Shown one piece after another: positions 42,054-50,692 of a DNA stretch of 64,000 nucleotides (position 1 is its first letter; the number at the start of each line of letters is the position of its first letter). Made by a program: the position numbers and the translations under genes. The notes below the pieces were generated by a model. The model saw only the letters and a program-made list of their open reading frames with translations. It ran no database searches and had not been told where the DNA came from. The stretch lies in the NCBI RefSeq assembly GCF_014202475.1, contig NZ_JACHGV010000002.1, positions 579,004 to 643,003 on the forward strand, read 5' to 3'. This stretch comes from Streptomyces paradoxus (GTDB taxonomy: Bacteria > Actinomycetota > Actinomycetes > Streptomycetales > Streptomycetaceae).

Positions 42054-43478
42054 ATGTACGTGGGGATCGATGTGGGCACGTCCATGGTCAAGGCGGCGGC
42101 CTTCGACTCCGCGGGCCGCCAACTGGCCGTGGAATCCCGCCCGGTGGGGCTGACGCTGCGGGGCGGGGTCGTCGAGCAGGACATGGAGGAGGTGTACGGG
42201 GAGGTCGTCGCGGTCCTCGAAGCGCTGACCTCCGCCGTGGCGGAGCCCGTCGAGCTGGCCGGGCTCACGGGGCAGGGCGACGGGGTGTGGCTGGTCGACG
42301 GCGAGGGCCGGCCGGTGCGTCCCGCCGCCTCCTGGATGGACGGGCGGGCGCACGAACTGGTCGACCGGTGGCTGGCGGACGGCACCTTCGAGACGGTGTT
42401 CCGGCGAACGGGCGGTGCGATGTTCCCGGGCTCCCCGGGCCCGCTGCTGGCGTGGCTGGACCGTCACGAACCGAAGGCGCTGGATGCCGCGAAGGCCGCC
42501 CTGTACTGCAAGGACATGGTGTTCCAACGGCTGACGGGCGCCGGGTTGACGACGGATGTGTCGGACGCGTCGATGCCGTTCCTGGACCCGCGGACCCGGA
42601 CCTACGACAACCGGGTCGTCGAACTGCTGGGACTGGCGCACCGCAGGGGCCTGCTGGCCCCGGTCAGCGACCCGGTCGCCACAGCCGGGGCGCGCGGTGA
42701 GGGCCTGCCGCCCGGGACACGGATCGCGAACGGGCCCTACGACCTGCCGGCCTGCGCGCTGGGCGCCGGGGTGACGTCGCCGGGGGACGGTCTGCTGATC
42801 GTCGGCACCTGTCTGGCCAGTCTGGTCGCCACGACGGAACTCGACCTGACCGGCGAACCGGCCGGTCTGTACATCTCCACCGACCGGCCCGGGCACTGGC
42901 TGCGCGCCATGCCCGCCATGGTCGGCACGGCCGCGCTGGACTGGGTGCTGTCGACGACGGGGGTGCGGCACGACGAGGTGGACGGTCTGCTGGCCGGGAC
43001 GCCGCCGGGCGCGAACGGCGTCCGGGTGCTGCCGTACTTCGCGCCCTCCGGTGAACGCGCCCCCTTCGTCGAACCGCGCCTGCGCGCCGAACTCACGGGC
43101 GTCTCCCTGGAGTCGAGCCGGGGCGACCTGGTCCGCGCCACCTGCGAGGGCATCGGGTACGCGGCCCGGCACTGCCTGGAGGCGGCGGGCCTCACCGGGA
43201 GCCTGGCCGTCTGCGGCGGCGGCACCCGCAGTTCCGCCTGGATGCGGCTGCTGGCCGACGTGCTCGGGCGGCCGTTGCGGGTCGTCGAGGGCGAGGTGGG
43301 CGCCCGGGGCGCGGTCCTGGCGGCGGCCGGGCGGTACGGGGTGCGGCTGGACGCGGAGGCGTGGACGAAACCGACGGCGGTCGTCGAGCCGGACCCGGAC
43401 CGGGCCGCCTTCTACGCGAGCGGTTACGAGGAACACCTGGACCGGCTGGCCGGGGCACGGGCCCGGGCACGGAAGTGA
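42054..43478 (+). CDS. FGGY-family carbohydrate/polyol kinase
   Basis: A 474-residue FGGY kinase. The first phosphate loop is GIDVGTSMVKAAAFD and the adenosine-binding loop is VCGGGTRSSAWMRLLADVLG near 385. The tract SWMDGRAHELVDRW also fits. It is distant from the divergent kinase at 33260-34744, so the region has two sugar kinases. Some features, such as TGQGDGVWLVD, recall erythritol- and similar polyol kinases, but I cannot fix the substrate. It lies 19 bases after the dehydrogenase with GGGAGGAG before the ATG. Confidence 0.9.
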   Translation: MYVGIDVGTSMVKAAAFDSAGRQLAVESRPVGLTLRGGVVEQDMEEVYGEVVAVLEALTSAVAEPVELAGLTGQGDGVWLVDGEGRPVRPAASWMDGRAHELVDRWLADGTFETVFRRTGGAMFPGSPGPLLAWLDRHEPKALDAAKAALYCKDMVFQRLTGAGLTTDVSDASMPFLDPRTRTYDNRVVELLGLAHRRGLLAPVSDPVATAGARGEGLPPGTRIANGPYDLPACALGAGVTSPGDGLLIVGTCLASLVATTELDLTGEPAGLYISTDRPGHWLRAMPAMVGTAALDWVLSTTGVRHDEVDGLLAGTPPGANGVRVLPYFAPSGERAPFVEPRLRAELTGVSLESSRGDLVRATCEGIGYAARHCLEAAGLTGSLAVCGGGTRSSAWMRLLADVLGRPLRVVEGEVGARGAVLAAAGRYGVRLDAEAWTKPTAVVEPDPDRAAFYASGYEEHLDRLAGARARARK

Positions 43479-43504
43479 ACCCGCCTTCGACGAAGGGGAG
43501 TCGT

Positions 43505-44542
43505 ATGCGACTCGGACGGAGATCCCTCCTGCTCGCGGCTGCCGCGGGAACCGCGACAGCCGCCACGGCGGGCCCGGCGGCGGCCGAGCCCCGCAAGGGC
43601 GGCGGCCCGGTCGTCATCGGCCACCGCGGCGCGGCCGGCTGGCGCCCGGAACACACGGCCGCCTCGTACACGTACGCCGTGCAGACGGGCGCCGACTGGA
43701 TCGAACCGGACCTGGTGCCGACGAGGGACCACGTGCTGGTGGTCCGGCACGAGAACGAGATCTCCCAGACGACCGACGTGGCCCGCCACCCGGAGTTCAC
43801 CGACCGCCGTACGACGAAGACGGTCGACGGGAGGCAGGTGACCGGCTGGTTCACGGAGGACTTCACGCTGGCCGAGCTGAAGACCTTGCGGGCGGTGGAG
43901 CGGCTGCCCGCCGTCCGCAACCGCAATACCGTCTTCGACGGGCGGGCCGAGGTCATGACCTTCCAGGAGGTCGTGGACCTGGCGCGGCGGCTGTCGCGGG
44001 AGCACGGCCGGACGATCACGGTCTTCCCGGAGACCAAGCACCCCACGTACTTCCGCTCGATCGGACTGCCGCTGGAGCCGAAGCTGGCGGCCGCGGTCCG
44101 CCTGGGCCGGCTCGGTCGGCGCGAGTGCGTCGTGCAGTCCTTCGAACCGACGAGCCTGCGGCGCATGACGGATCTGAACGTGCCGTTGTGGCAGGCGCTG
44201 GGGACGACGGGCGGGCCGTACGACCTGCCCTCGACGACCTACCGGGACATGATGACGCCGGCGGGACTGGCCCGGATCGCCGAGTACGCGGACTGGATCG
44301 GGCCGGACAAGTCCTCGGTGGCGGAATCGACGCTCGTCGCGGACGCGCACGCGGCGGGGCTGCGGATCGGGCCGTACACCTTCCGCGCGGAGAACCAGTT
44401 CCTGCCGGAGCGGTTCCGGCGCGGGAGCGGAGCGAACGATTTCGGGGACGCGTTCGCGGAATACGCGCTGTACTACCGCATGGGGGTCGATGCGGTCGTA
44501 ACCGACTTCCCGGACTTGGCGGTGATCGCGAGGAGGAGCTGA
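43505..44542 (+). CDS. Secreted glycerophosphodiester phosphodiesterase
   Basis: A 345-residue GDPD enzyme with a twin-Arg signal (MRLGRRSLLLAAAAGTATAATAGPAAA). The TIM-barrel catalytic set is visible: H40, R41 in IGHRGAAGWRPEHT, E49, E67 and D69 in WIEPDLV, and H82 in VVRHENEI. The later ETKHP holds another metal ligand. It cleaves glycerophosphodiesters outside the cell to glycerol-3-phosphate and an alcohol. Located at the end of an import operon, it may release the transported ligand from phosphodiesters or teichoic acids. GGGGAG precedes the ATG. Confidence 0.93.
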   Translation: MRLGRRSLLLAAAAGTATAATAGPAAAEPRKGGGPVVIGHRGAAGWRPEHTAASYTYAVQTGADWIEPDLVPTRDHVLVVRHENEISQTTDVARHPEFTDRRTTKTVDGRQVTGWFTEDFTLAELKTLRAVERLPAVRNRNTVFDGRAEVMTFQEVVDLARRLSREHGRTITVFPETKHPTYFRSIGLPLEPKLAAAVRLGRLGRRECVVQSFEPTSLRRMTDLNVPLWQALGTTGGPYDLPSTTYRDMMTPAGLARIAEYADWIGPDKSSVAESTLVADAHAAGLRIGPYTFRAENQFLPERFRRGSGANDFGDAFAEYALYYRMGVDAVVTDFPDLAVIARRS

Positions 44543-44769
44543 TGACGGTGAGCCGGGCGTGCCGGACCTGCGGCACCATGCAGGAGTTCCGGATGTTCAA
44601 CGCCGCCGAGCGGGCGGCGGTCCGGGCGGAGAAGGGGCACGGGCACTTCGTGGACGACTACTGGCGCTGCACCGCCGCCGGCTGCCGGTGGTACCAGCGC
44701 TACCTCAACCGCGGCGAGGACGGCCTGCTCCCCGAGGAACTCAAGATCCAGGCCGTCCCCGCGGAGTGA
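44542..44769 (+). CDS. Small zinc-ribbon-like protein of unknown function
   Basis: A 75-residue protein with two Cys pairs spaced as in a zinc ribbon: CRTCG near residue 7-11 and CTAAGC near 43-48, separated by a helical segment (AAERAAVRAEKGHGHFVDDYW). It has no other recognised domain. GGAGGAG lies 4 bases before the ATG, which overlaps the preceding stop (TGATGA), so it is co-translated with the secreted phosphodiesterase gene. It stays in the cytoplasm (no signal). It might bind RNA or DNA, or be a minor metal-binding accessory; no function is claimed. Confidence 0.75.
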   Translation: MTVSRACRTCGTMQEFRMFNAAERAAVRAEKGHGHFVDDYWRCTAAGCRWYQRYLNRGEDGLLPEELKIQAVPAE

Positions 44770-44772
44770 GCC

Positions 44773-45411
44773 CTACAGGTTGGAGAAGTCCGGCCCCTTG
44801 GTGCGGGAGCGCTTGATCTCGTAGAAGCCGGGGACCGAGGCCACGGCGAGGGTGCCGTCCCACAGGCGGCCGGCCTCCTCGCCCTGCGGGGCCGGGGTGA
44901 CGACCGGGCCGAAGAAGGCGATCTGCTCGCCGTCGGAGCCGGGCACGGCGATGACGGGGGTGCCGACGTCCTGGCCGACCTTGTCGATGCCCTCCTTGTG
45001 GGAGGCGCGCAGCTCGGCCTCGTACGGGGTGGAGTCCCAGTGCTCCAGGAGGGACTCGGGCAGGCCGACGTCCTTCAGGGCGGCGGCGACCGTCTCCTTG
45101 CCGGGGCCCTCGGCCCGGTTGTGGATGCGGGTGCCGAGCGCGGTGTAGAGGTCGCCGAGGACCTCGGGGCCGTGCTCCTGCTGCGCCGCTATGACGACCC
45201 GGACGGGGCCCCACGCCTTGGTCTCCAGAAGCTCGCGGTACTCCTCGGGCAGCTCGTCCAGCTTGTTCTCGTTCAGGACGGCGAGGCTCATGAGGTGCCA
45301 GCGGACCTCGATGTCCCTGACCTTCTCCACCTCCAGAACCCAGCGGGAGGTCATCCAGGCCCAGGGGCACAGCGGGTCGAACCAGAAGTCGACGGGGGTC
45401 TTGTCCGACAT
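44773..45411 (-). CDS. DsbA-like oxidoreductase, mycothiol-dependent nitroreductase (Rv2466c) family
   Basis: A 212-residue thioredoxin-fold protein closely resembling mycobacterial Rv2466c: VDFWFDPLCPWAWMTSRWVLEV, RDIEVRWHLMSLAVLNENK, VGTPVIAVPG and FFGPVVTPAPQGEEAG. Rv2466c reduces nitro compounds and disulfides with mycothiol through a CPWC motif. Here the motif is CPWA, with Cys15 kept but the resolving Cys replaced by Ala18. It should therefore work as a monothiol enzyme or not as a disulfide reductase. It is cytoplasmic, with no signal, and divergent from pepN. Confidence 0.9.
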   Translation of the reverse strand: MSDKTPVDFWFDPLCPWAWMTSRWVLEVEKVRDIEVRWHLMSLAVLNENKLDELPEEYRELLETKAWGPVRVVIAAQQEHGPEVLGDLYTALGTRIHNRAEGPGKETVAAALKDVGLPESLLEHWDSTPYEAELRASHKEGIDKVGQDVGTPVIAVPGSDGEQIAFFGPVVTPAPQGEEAGRLWDGTLAVASVPGFYEIKRSRTKGPDFSNL

Positions 45412-45548
45412 GTCTCTCCTCAGCAGGAAACCGTTTCTCCGGCAACGCCGGTGTGAGCTCCCGTCATTCCCGGCTGCCCCGCGTCAGGGGCACGTGGCAG
45501 GATCGGTCCTGTTCAGCCGTACCCCACGACATCCGAGGAGTGCCACCC

Positions 45549-48128
45549 GTGCCCGGTGAGAATCTGTCCCGCGACGAGGCCCGGGAGCGGGCCGCCCTGC
45601 TGAGCGTCGACGGGTACGAGGTGTCCCTCGACCTGCGGTCCGCGGTCGGCGAGGGCCCGGGGGACGGGCCCCGCACGTTCCGCTCCGTCACGACGGTCCG
45701 CTTCCGCTGCAACGAGCCCGGGGCGAGCAGCTTCGCCGACCTGATCGCGCCGAGTGTGACGGCCGTCTCACTCAACGGCCGTGATCTGGACCCCGGGGAG
45801 GTCTTCGACGGCTCCCGGATCACGCTGGAGGACCTGGCCGCGGACAACGAGCTGGTGGTCGACGCCCAGTGCGCCTACTCGCGCACCGGCGAGGGCATGC
45901 ACCGCTTCGTCGACCCCGAGGACGGCGAGGTGTACCTGTACACGCAGTACGAGCCGGCCGACTCGCGCCGGGTCTTCGCCAACTTCGAGCAGCCCGACCT
46001 GAAGGCCCCCTACCGCTTCGAGGTGCGGGCCCCCGAGGGCTGGACGGTGTGGAGCAACGGGGCCGGCGAGCAGACCGACGGGGTGTGGCGGTTCGCCGAG
46101 ACCAAGCCGATCTCGACGTACATCACCTGCGTGGTGGCGGGCCCGTACCACTACGTGACCGACTCCTACACACGCACCCTCACGGACGGCACGTCGCTGG
46201 AGATCCCGCTCGGCGCCCTGTGCCGCAAGGGCCTCGCGCCCTACTTCGACGCCGACGACGTCTTCCTCGTCACCAAGCAGGGCCTGGACTTCTTCCACGA
46301 CCACTTCGACTACCCGTACCCGTTCGGGAAGTACGACCAGGCCTTCGTGCCCGAGTACAACCTGGGCGCGATGGAGAACCCGGGCCTGGTGACGTTCCGG
46401 GAGGAGTTCATCTTCCGCGGGAAGGTGACGCAGGCGTCCTACGAGGGCCGGGCCAACGTCATCCTGCACGAGATGGCGCACATGTGGTTCGGCGACCTGG
46501 TCACCATGGAGTGGTGGGACGACCTGTGGCTGAAGGAGTCCTTCGCGGACTTCATGGGCGAGTTCTCACTCGTCGGCGCGACCCGCTTCGTCAACGGCTG
46601 GATCACCTTCGCCAACCGCCGCAAGGCCTGGGCCTACCGCGCCGACCAGCTGCCCTCCACCCACCCGATCACCGCGGACATCCGGGACCTCCAGGACGCC
46701 AAACTCAACTTCGACGGCATCACGTACGCCAAGGGCGCGTCGGTGCTGAAGCAGCTCGTGGCGTACGTCGGCGAGGAGGCATTCCTGGAGGGCGCCCGGC
46801 GCTACTTCAAGCGGCACGCGTACGGCAACACCCGCCTCGGTGACCTGCTGTCGGTGCTGGAGGAGACCAGCGGCCGGGACATGAGCGCCTGGTCGCGGTC
46901 CTGGCTGCAGACCGCCGGGGTGAACTCGCTGACGCCGCAGGTACTGCTGGGCGCGGACGGCCGCGTCGAAGAGCTGGCGGTGGTGCAGGAGGCGGCCGAG
47001 TCGCACCCCGAACTGCGCCCGCACCGGATCGCGGTGGGCCTGTACCGGGTGACGGACGGCGGGACGCTGGAGCGCTACACGCGCGTGGAGACCGACGTCG
47101 ACGGCGCGCGGACGGTCGTGGCGGAACTGGCCGGAGCCGGGGCACCGGACCTGGTCCTGGTCAACGACGACGACCTGACCTACTGCAAGACCCGCTTCGA
47201 CGAGACCTCGCTTGCGACCCTGCGCGAGCACCTGGGAGCGGTCACCGACCCGCTCGCGCGTGCCCTGTGCTGGTCGGCGCTGTGGAACATGACGCGTGAC
47301 GCGCTGCTCCCGGCGCGGGACTTCGTGGACCTGGTGCTGCGGTTCGGCGGGCGCGAGTCCGAGATCGGCGTGGTGCAGATGCTGCACGCCTGGGCCGAGT
47401 CGGCGGTCACCCACTACACGGCGCCCGCCCGGCGCGAGACGGCCGCCCGGCTGCTCGCCGAGGGCGCCCGGCGCGAGTTGTACGCGGCCGGGCCGGGCAG
47501 CGAGCACCAGCTCGCCTGGGCCCGCTTCTTCGCCCGGACGGCCACCGCCGAGGCCGACTTCGAGCTGCTGCGGGACCTGCTCGCGGGCACGGCGACCGTC
47601 GAGGGCCTGGACCTCGACCAGGAGCTGCGCTGGGCGTTCCTGGAGCCGCTGGCCGCGCACGGGGCCGTGGACGAGAAGGCGCTGACCGAGGAGCTGACCC
47701 GGGACGACACGGCCTCCGGCAAGCGCCATCAGGTGCGCTGTCTGGCCGCCCGCCCGTCCGAGGCGGTGAAGGCTCAGGCGTGGGCGCAGGTCGTGGAGTC
47801 GGACGCGCTGTCCAACGCCATGGTCGAGGCGACCATCGCGGGCTTCTCCCAGGGCTCGCAGCGGGAGCTGATCGCGCCGTACGCCGAGAAGTACTTCGCG
47901 GCGATCGAGCGGGTGTGGGCCGACCGGTCGATCCAGATCGGCATGCACGTGGTGCAGGGCCTGTTCCCCTCCCTCCAGCAGTCCCGGGCGACGCTGGACG
48001 CCACGGACGCGTGGCTGGACGCCCACAAGGAGGCGGCCCCCGCGCTGCGCCGGCTGGTGCTGGAGTCCCGGGACGATCTGGCACGGGCGTTGCGTGGACA
48101 GGCGTGCGACGAGGCCTCCGACCAGTAG
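45549..48128 (+). CDS. pepN: Aminopeptidase N (M1 metallopeptidase), copy 1
   Basis: An 859-residue zinc aminopeptidase. The substrate-anchoring GAMEN is at 273-277, zinc motif HEMAH at 307-311 and the third ligand E330 in WLKESFADF, followed by the ERAP1_C-like helical region. It removes N-terminal residues from peptides in the cytoplasm (no signal). GTG at 45549 is preceded by GAGGAG 8 bases upstream. The gene is paralogous with that at 60235-62841, sharing the domain order and long stretches such as HMWFGDLVTMEWW. Confidence 0.94.
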   Translation: MPGENLSRDEARERAALLSVDGYEVSLDLRSAVGEGPGDGPRTFRSVTTVRFRCNEPGASSFADLIAPSVTAVSLNGRDLDPGEVFDGSRITLEDLAADNELVVDAQCAYSRTGEGMHRFVDPEDGEVYLYTQYEPADSRRVFANFEQPDLKAPYRFEVRAPEGWTVWSNGAGEQTDGVWRFAETKPISTYITCVVAGPYHYVTDSYTRTLTDGTSLEIPLGALCRKGLAPYFDADDVFLVTKQGLDFFHDHFDYPYPFGKYDQAFVPEYNLGAMENPGLVTFREEFIFRGKVTQASYEGRANVILHEMAHMWFGDLVTMEWWDDLWLKESFADFMGEFSLVGATRFVNGWITFANRRKAWAYRADQLPSTHPITADIRDLQDAKLNFDGITYAKGASVLKQLVAYVGEEAFLEGARRYFKRHAYGNTRLGDLLSVLEETSGRDMSAWSRSWLQTAGVNSLTPQVLLGADGRVEELAVVQEAAESHPELRPHRIAVGLYRVTDGGTLERYTRVETDVDGARTVVAELAGAGAPDLVLVNDDDLTYCKTRFDETSLATLREHLGAVTDPLARALCWSALWNMTRDALLPARDFVDLVLRFGGRESEIGVVQMLHAWAESAVTHYTAPARRETAARLLAEGARRELYAAGPGSEHQLAWARFFARTATAEADFELLRDLLAGTATVEGLDLDQELRWAFLEPLAAHGAVDEKALTEELTRDDTASGKRHQVRCLAARPSEAVKAQAWAQVVESDALSNAMVEATIAGFSQGSQRELIAPYAEKYFAAIERVWADRSIQIGMHVVQGLFPSLQQSRATLDATDAWLDAHKEAAPALRRLVLESRDDLARALRGQACDEASDQ

Positions 48129-48144
48129 CTTTGGCCTGGGATTT

Positions 48145-48177
48145 GGGCGTTCCGCCTTCGTTACGAGACGAACGCCC
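48145..48177 (+). terminator. Hairpin after pepN copy 1
   Basis: GGGCGTTC (48145-48152) pairs with GAACGCCC (48170-48177), with a small inner TCG-TTA-CGA stem. It lies 17 bases after the stop. No T tract follows, so it is a moderate-strength candidate. Confidence 0.5.
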
Positions 48178-48324
48178 CGCGAGCCGTAACCCCTGGCCCG
48201 CACCCGAACGGACCAGGGACTTTCGGCATCCGAACATCCGTCCTTTAGCGCCGGGTTGTCCGTGTATGTCGACGGACTTGTAACAGCGGTTCCAAGCGGG
48301 CCGGAGCGCGGGAAATTGCGGGTC

Positions 48325-49365
48325 ATGACCCACAACGCCCCGCTCTCCCCCCGCCCGCTGCACGACCTGTCCGGCGGCGGCCGCCCCCGCGTGACGACCA
48401 CGGCCCGGCTCCGCTCGCACGGCGTCTCCACCGCCGAGACGAACGAGCAGTGCCGCGCGGGCGGCCCCTGGCAGCAGCTCCTGCCGGGCGTCGTCCTGCT
48501 CCACCCGGGTCCGCCGACCAGCGAGGAGCGGCTGCACGCGGTGCTGATGTACGCGGCGCGGGAGCGCGGCACCGGGGTCCCCGCCCAGCCGGGCGGGAGC
48601 CGGCCGCACACCCCCGCCTACCCCGAGGCGATGATCACGGGCCTGGCCGCGCTGACCCTGCACGGCTTCTCCTCCACTCCCCCGCTGCCGTCCCTGGACA
48701 CCATCGACGTCCTGGTCCCGCGGCTGCGCAGGCTGCGCTCCACGGGCTGCGCCCGTATCGTGCGCACGCCCGTCATGCCCGACCCCGAGCAGGTCACGGG
48801 GGTCCCGGTGGCACAGGTCGCCCGCGCGCTGGCCGACGCGGTGGCCGAACTCGCGGACGCCGGCACCGTCCGCCGGCTGCTCACGGAGGCGGTCCGCGGC
48901 GGCCACTGCGACCCGGCGGCGGTGGTCCGTGAACTGAACCAGGCCCGGCTGCTGAGCCGCCCGCACGTCGTGGACGCGGTGGATTCCCTGCTCGCCGAGG
49001 GCCGGGCACGCGCGGAGGACCGCCTGTACCGGATGATCCGCGATTACGGCCTGCCGGACCCGGTCTGGAACGTCGACCTGCGCCTGCCCGGCGGCCCCTA
49101 CCTCGGCGGCCTCGACGCGTACTGGCCCGACCAGGCGGTGGCGGTGGAACTCGACACCCGGGCGCCCCGGCAGGACGACGACGCCCTGTGGTCCGAGTAC
49201 GCCCGCAAGCGTGAGCACCTGGAGCGGCTCGGCATCACGGTCGTCCACATCACGCCGCGCAAGCTCCGCGACTCCCCGGAGCAGCAGGCGACGGTGCTCC
49301 GCACGGCCCTGATGGCCTCGGTCGACCGCGAACCGGCGGCGTATGTCGTGGCACTGCCCCGGTAG
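48325..49365 (+). CDS. AbiEi-antitoxin-like/DUF559-type protein with nuclease-like C-terminus
   Basis: A 346-residue protein typical of actinomycetes. The N-terminal half resembles AbiEi-type winged-helix proteins (TTARLRSHGVSTAETN, PGVVLLHPGPPTSEERLHAVL, AMITGLAALTLHGF). The C-terminal part has the PD-(D/E)XK-like pattern of Vsr/DUF559 proteins: GGLDAYWPDQAVAVELD followed by RKREHLERLGITVVHITPRKL. Such proteins are common as single genes; a toxin partner is not visible here. A nuclease role is inference, with the catalytic Lys not identified. ATG at 48325 is preferred over an upstream ATG in the gap. It ends near a bidirectional terminator. Confidence 0.7.
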   Translation: MTHNAPLSPRPLHDLSGGGRPRVTTTARLRSHGVSTAETNEQCRAGGPWQQLLPGVVLLHPGPPTSEERLHAVLMYAARERGTGVPAQPGGSRPHTPAYPEAMITGLAALTLHGFSSTPPLPSLDTIDVLVPRLRRLRSTGCARIVRTPVMPDPEQVTGVPVAQVARALADAVAELADAGTVRRLLTEAVRGGHCDPAAVVRELNQARLLSRPHVVDAVDSLLAEGRARAEDRLYRMIRDYGLPDPVWNVDLRLPGGPYLGGLDAYWPDQAVAVELDTRAPRQDDDALWSEYARKREHLERLGITVVHITPRKLRDSPEQQATVLRTALMASVDREPAAYVVALPR

Positions 49366-49395
49366 TGACGGACCCGGGGCAGGACCAGGAGGGGA

Positions 49396-49433
49396 GAGGA
49401 GGGGCCGCCGGGACACACCGGCGGCCCCTCCTC
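49396..49433. terminator. Bidirectional terminator between two convergent genes
   Basis: A perfect 16-bp stem (49396-49411 with 49418-49433) with a 6-base loop, between the DUF559-type gene and the serine hydrolase gene. Outer ends have no T tract on either strand. Confidence 0.85.
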
Positions 49434-49446
49434 GGGCCGTGCGTCG

Positions 49447-50592
49447 CTATCGGCCGCAGAACTCCGCCTCGATGATCGCGTCGGTGCTCCCCGACCAGTC
49501 ACCGTTGAAGTTGACGGCGAGGGAGTGCCGGCCGTCCTCGGTGGTCACCGCGTCCGAGTTCGAGCCGTAGATCCCGCCGTCGTGGCCCCAGACGTGGATG
49601 CCGCAGCTGAGCTTGCGGTCGACCAGGCCGAGGCCGTAGCGGCTGGTTTCCCGGCTGGACTCGACCGTGGTCCTCATCTCCTTCAGCTGCTCGCGCGGGA
49701 GCAGTCTGCCGCCGAGCAGGGCCGAGTAGAAGCGGGTCAGGTCGGCCGAGCTGGAGACCATCTGGCCGGAGCCGTAGGCCAGGCGCGGGTTCAGCTCCGT
49801 GACGTCGTACGTCGGACCCGTCGTCTCCCTGGCCAGTTTGGAGTAGGCGCGGCTGCTGGGCCGGGGCAGCGTCACCCGGGTGGGGACGGACGTGGAGGTC
49901 AGGTGCAGGGGGGCGATGATCCGGCGGTCGATCTCGTCGCCGTAGTCGTTGCCGGTGGCCTTCTCGATCACCCGCGCGGCCAGGAGGTAGTTGGTGTTGG
50001 AGTACGCGAACGACGCGCCGGGCTCGAAGTAGGGGCGGTTCTTCATCGCGATGGCGAGCATGTCCTCAGGGGCCGCCTCGTCGAAGCGGTGCTTCATGAA
50101 GCCGTCCGCGGTCATGTAGGTCTGCTGGAAGCCCGGGTCCTCCAGGTAGTCGAAGATGCCGCTGGTGTGGTTCAGGAGCTGCCGGATCGTGATGCGGCCG
50201 CCGTCGTGGCCGTTGCCCCGTACCGCGCCCGGCAGCCACTCCTCCACGGTGTCGTCGAGCGACAGCCGCCCTTCCGCCTCCAGTTGGAGGACGACCGTGG
50301 CGACGAACGTCTTGGTGATGCTGGCGACGCGGTAGTGGTCCCGGGCCGAACGCGGCTGGCCTGTCTTCACGTTGCCGACGCCGGCCGTGGCGGCCCAGGT
50401 GCCGTGGCCCCGCCGTACCGTCACCGTCACGCCCGGGACGCCGTCGGCGACCGCGGCCCGGACGGCCCGCTCGGTCGCGTCGTGGCCGCCGGGTGCAACC
50501 GGGCCCGCCGCCACCGCCGGAGCCGCCAGGGCCGCCGACAGTGCCATAGCCGTCGCGGCCGTCAGGGCCGCCGTACGCGCGCGTCTGTTCAT
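49447..50592 (-). CDS. Secreted serine hydrolase, beta-lactamase/D-Ala-D-Ala carboxypeptidase family
   Basis: A 381-residue secreted protein of the class-C beta-lactamase-like family. After a signal peptide (MNRRARTAALTAATAMALSA...) the catalytic SITK gives the Ser-x-x-Lys pair, YSN the second motif, and HDGG the third. It probably acts on cell-wall peptides or esters rather than on antibiotics. ATG at 50592 with GGGGAAAC upstream is favoured over a GTG 21 bases earlier, because the signal peptide then starts directly with basic residues. Confidence 0.9.
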   Translation of the reverse strand: MNRRARTAALTAATAMALSAALAAPAVAAGPVAPGGHDATERAVRAAVADGVPGVTVTVRRGHGTWAATAGVGNVKTGQPRSARDHYRVASITKTFVATVVLQLEAEGRLSLDDTVEEWLPGAVRGNGHDGGRITIRQLLNHTSGIFDYLEDPGFQQTYMTADGFMKHRFDEAAPEDMLAIAMKNRPYFEPGASFAYSNTNYLLAARVIEKATGNDYGDEIDRRIIAPLHLTSTSVPTRVTLPRPSSRAYSKLARETTGPTYDVTELNPRLAYGSGQMVSSSADLTRFYSALLGGRLLPREQLKEMRTTVESSRETSRYGLGLVDRKLSCGIHVWGHDGGIYGSNSDAVTTEDGRHSLAVNFNGDWSGSTDAIIEAEFCGR

Positions 50593-50692
50593 GTCCCCGT
50601 TTCCCCCTGTCACGTCCTGTCCAGTCGTGTCGGGAGGGGGGACTCCGGCGGCCGTGGCGGGGGTTGACCGGCGCCGGGTGGTTGAGCGGGTT

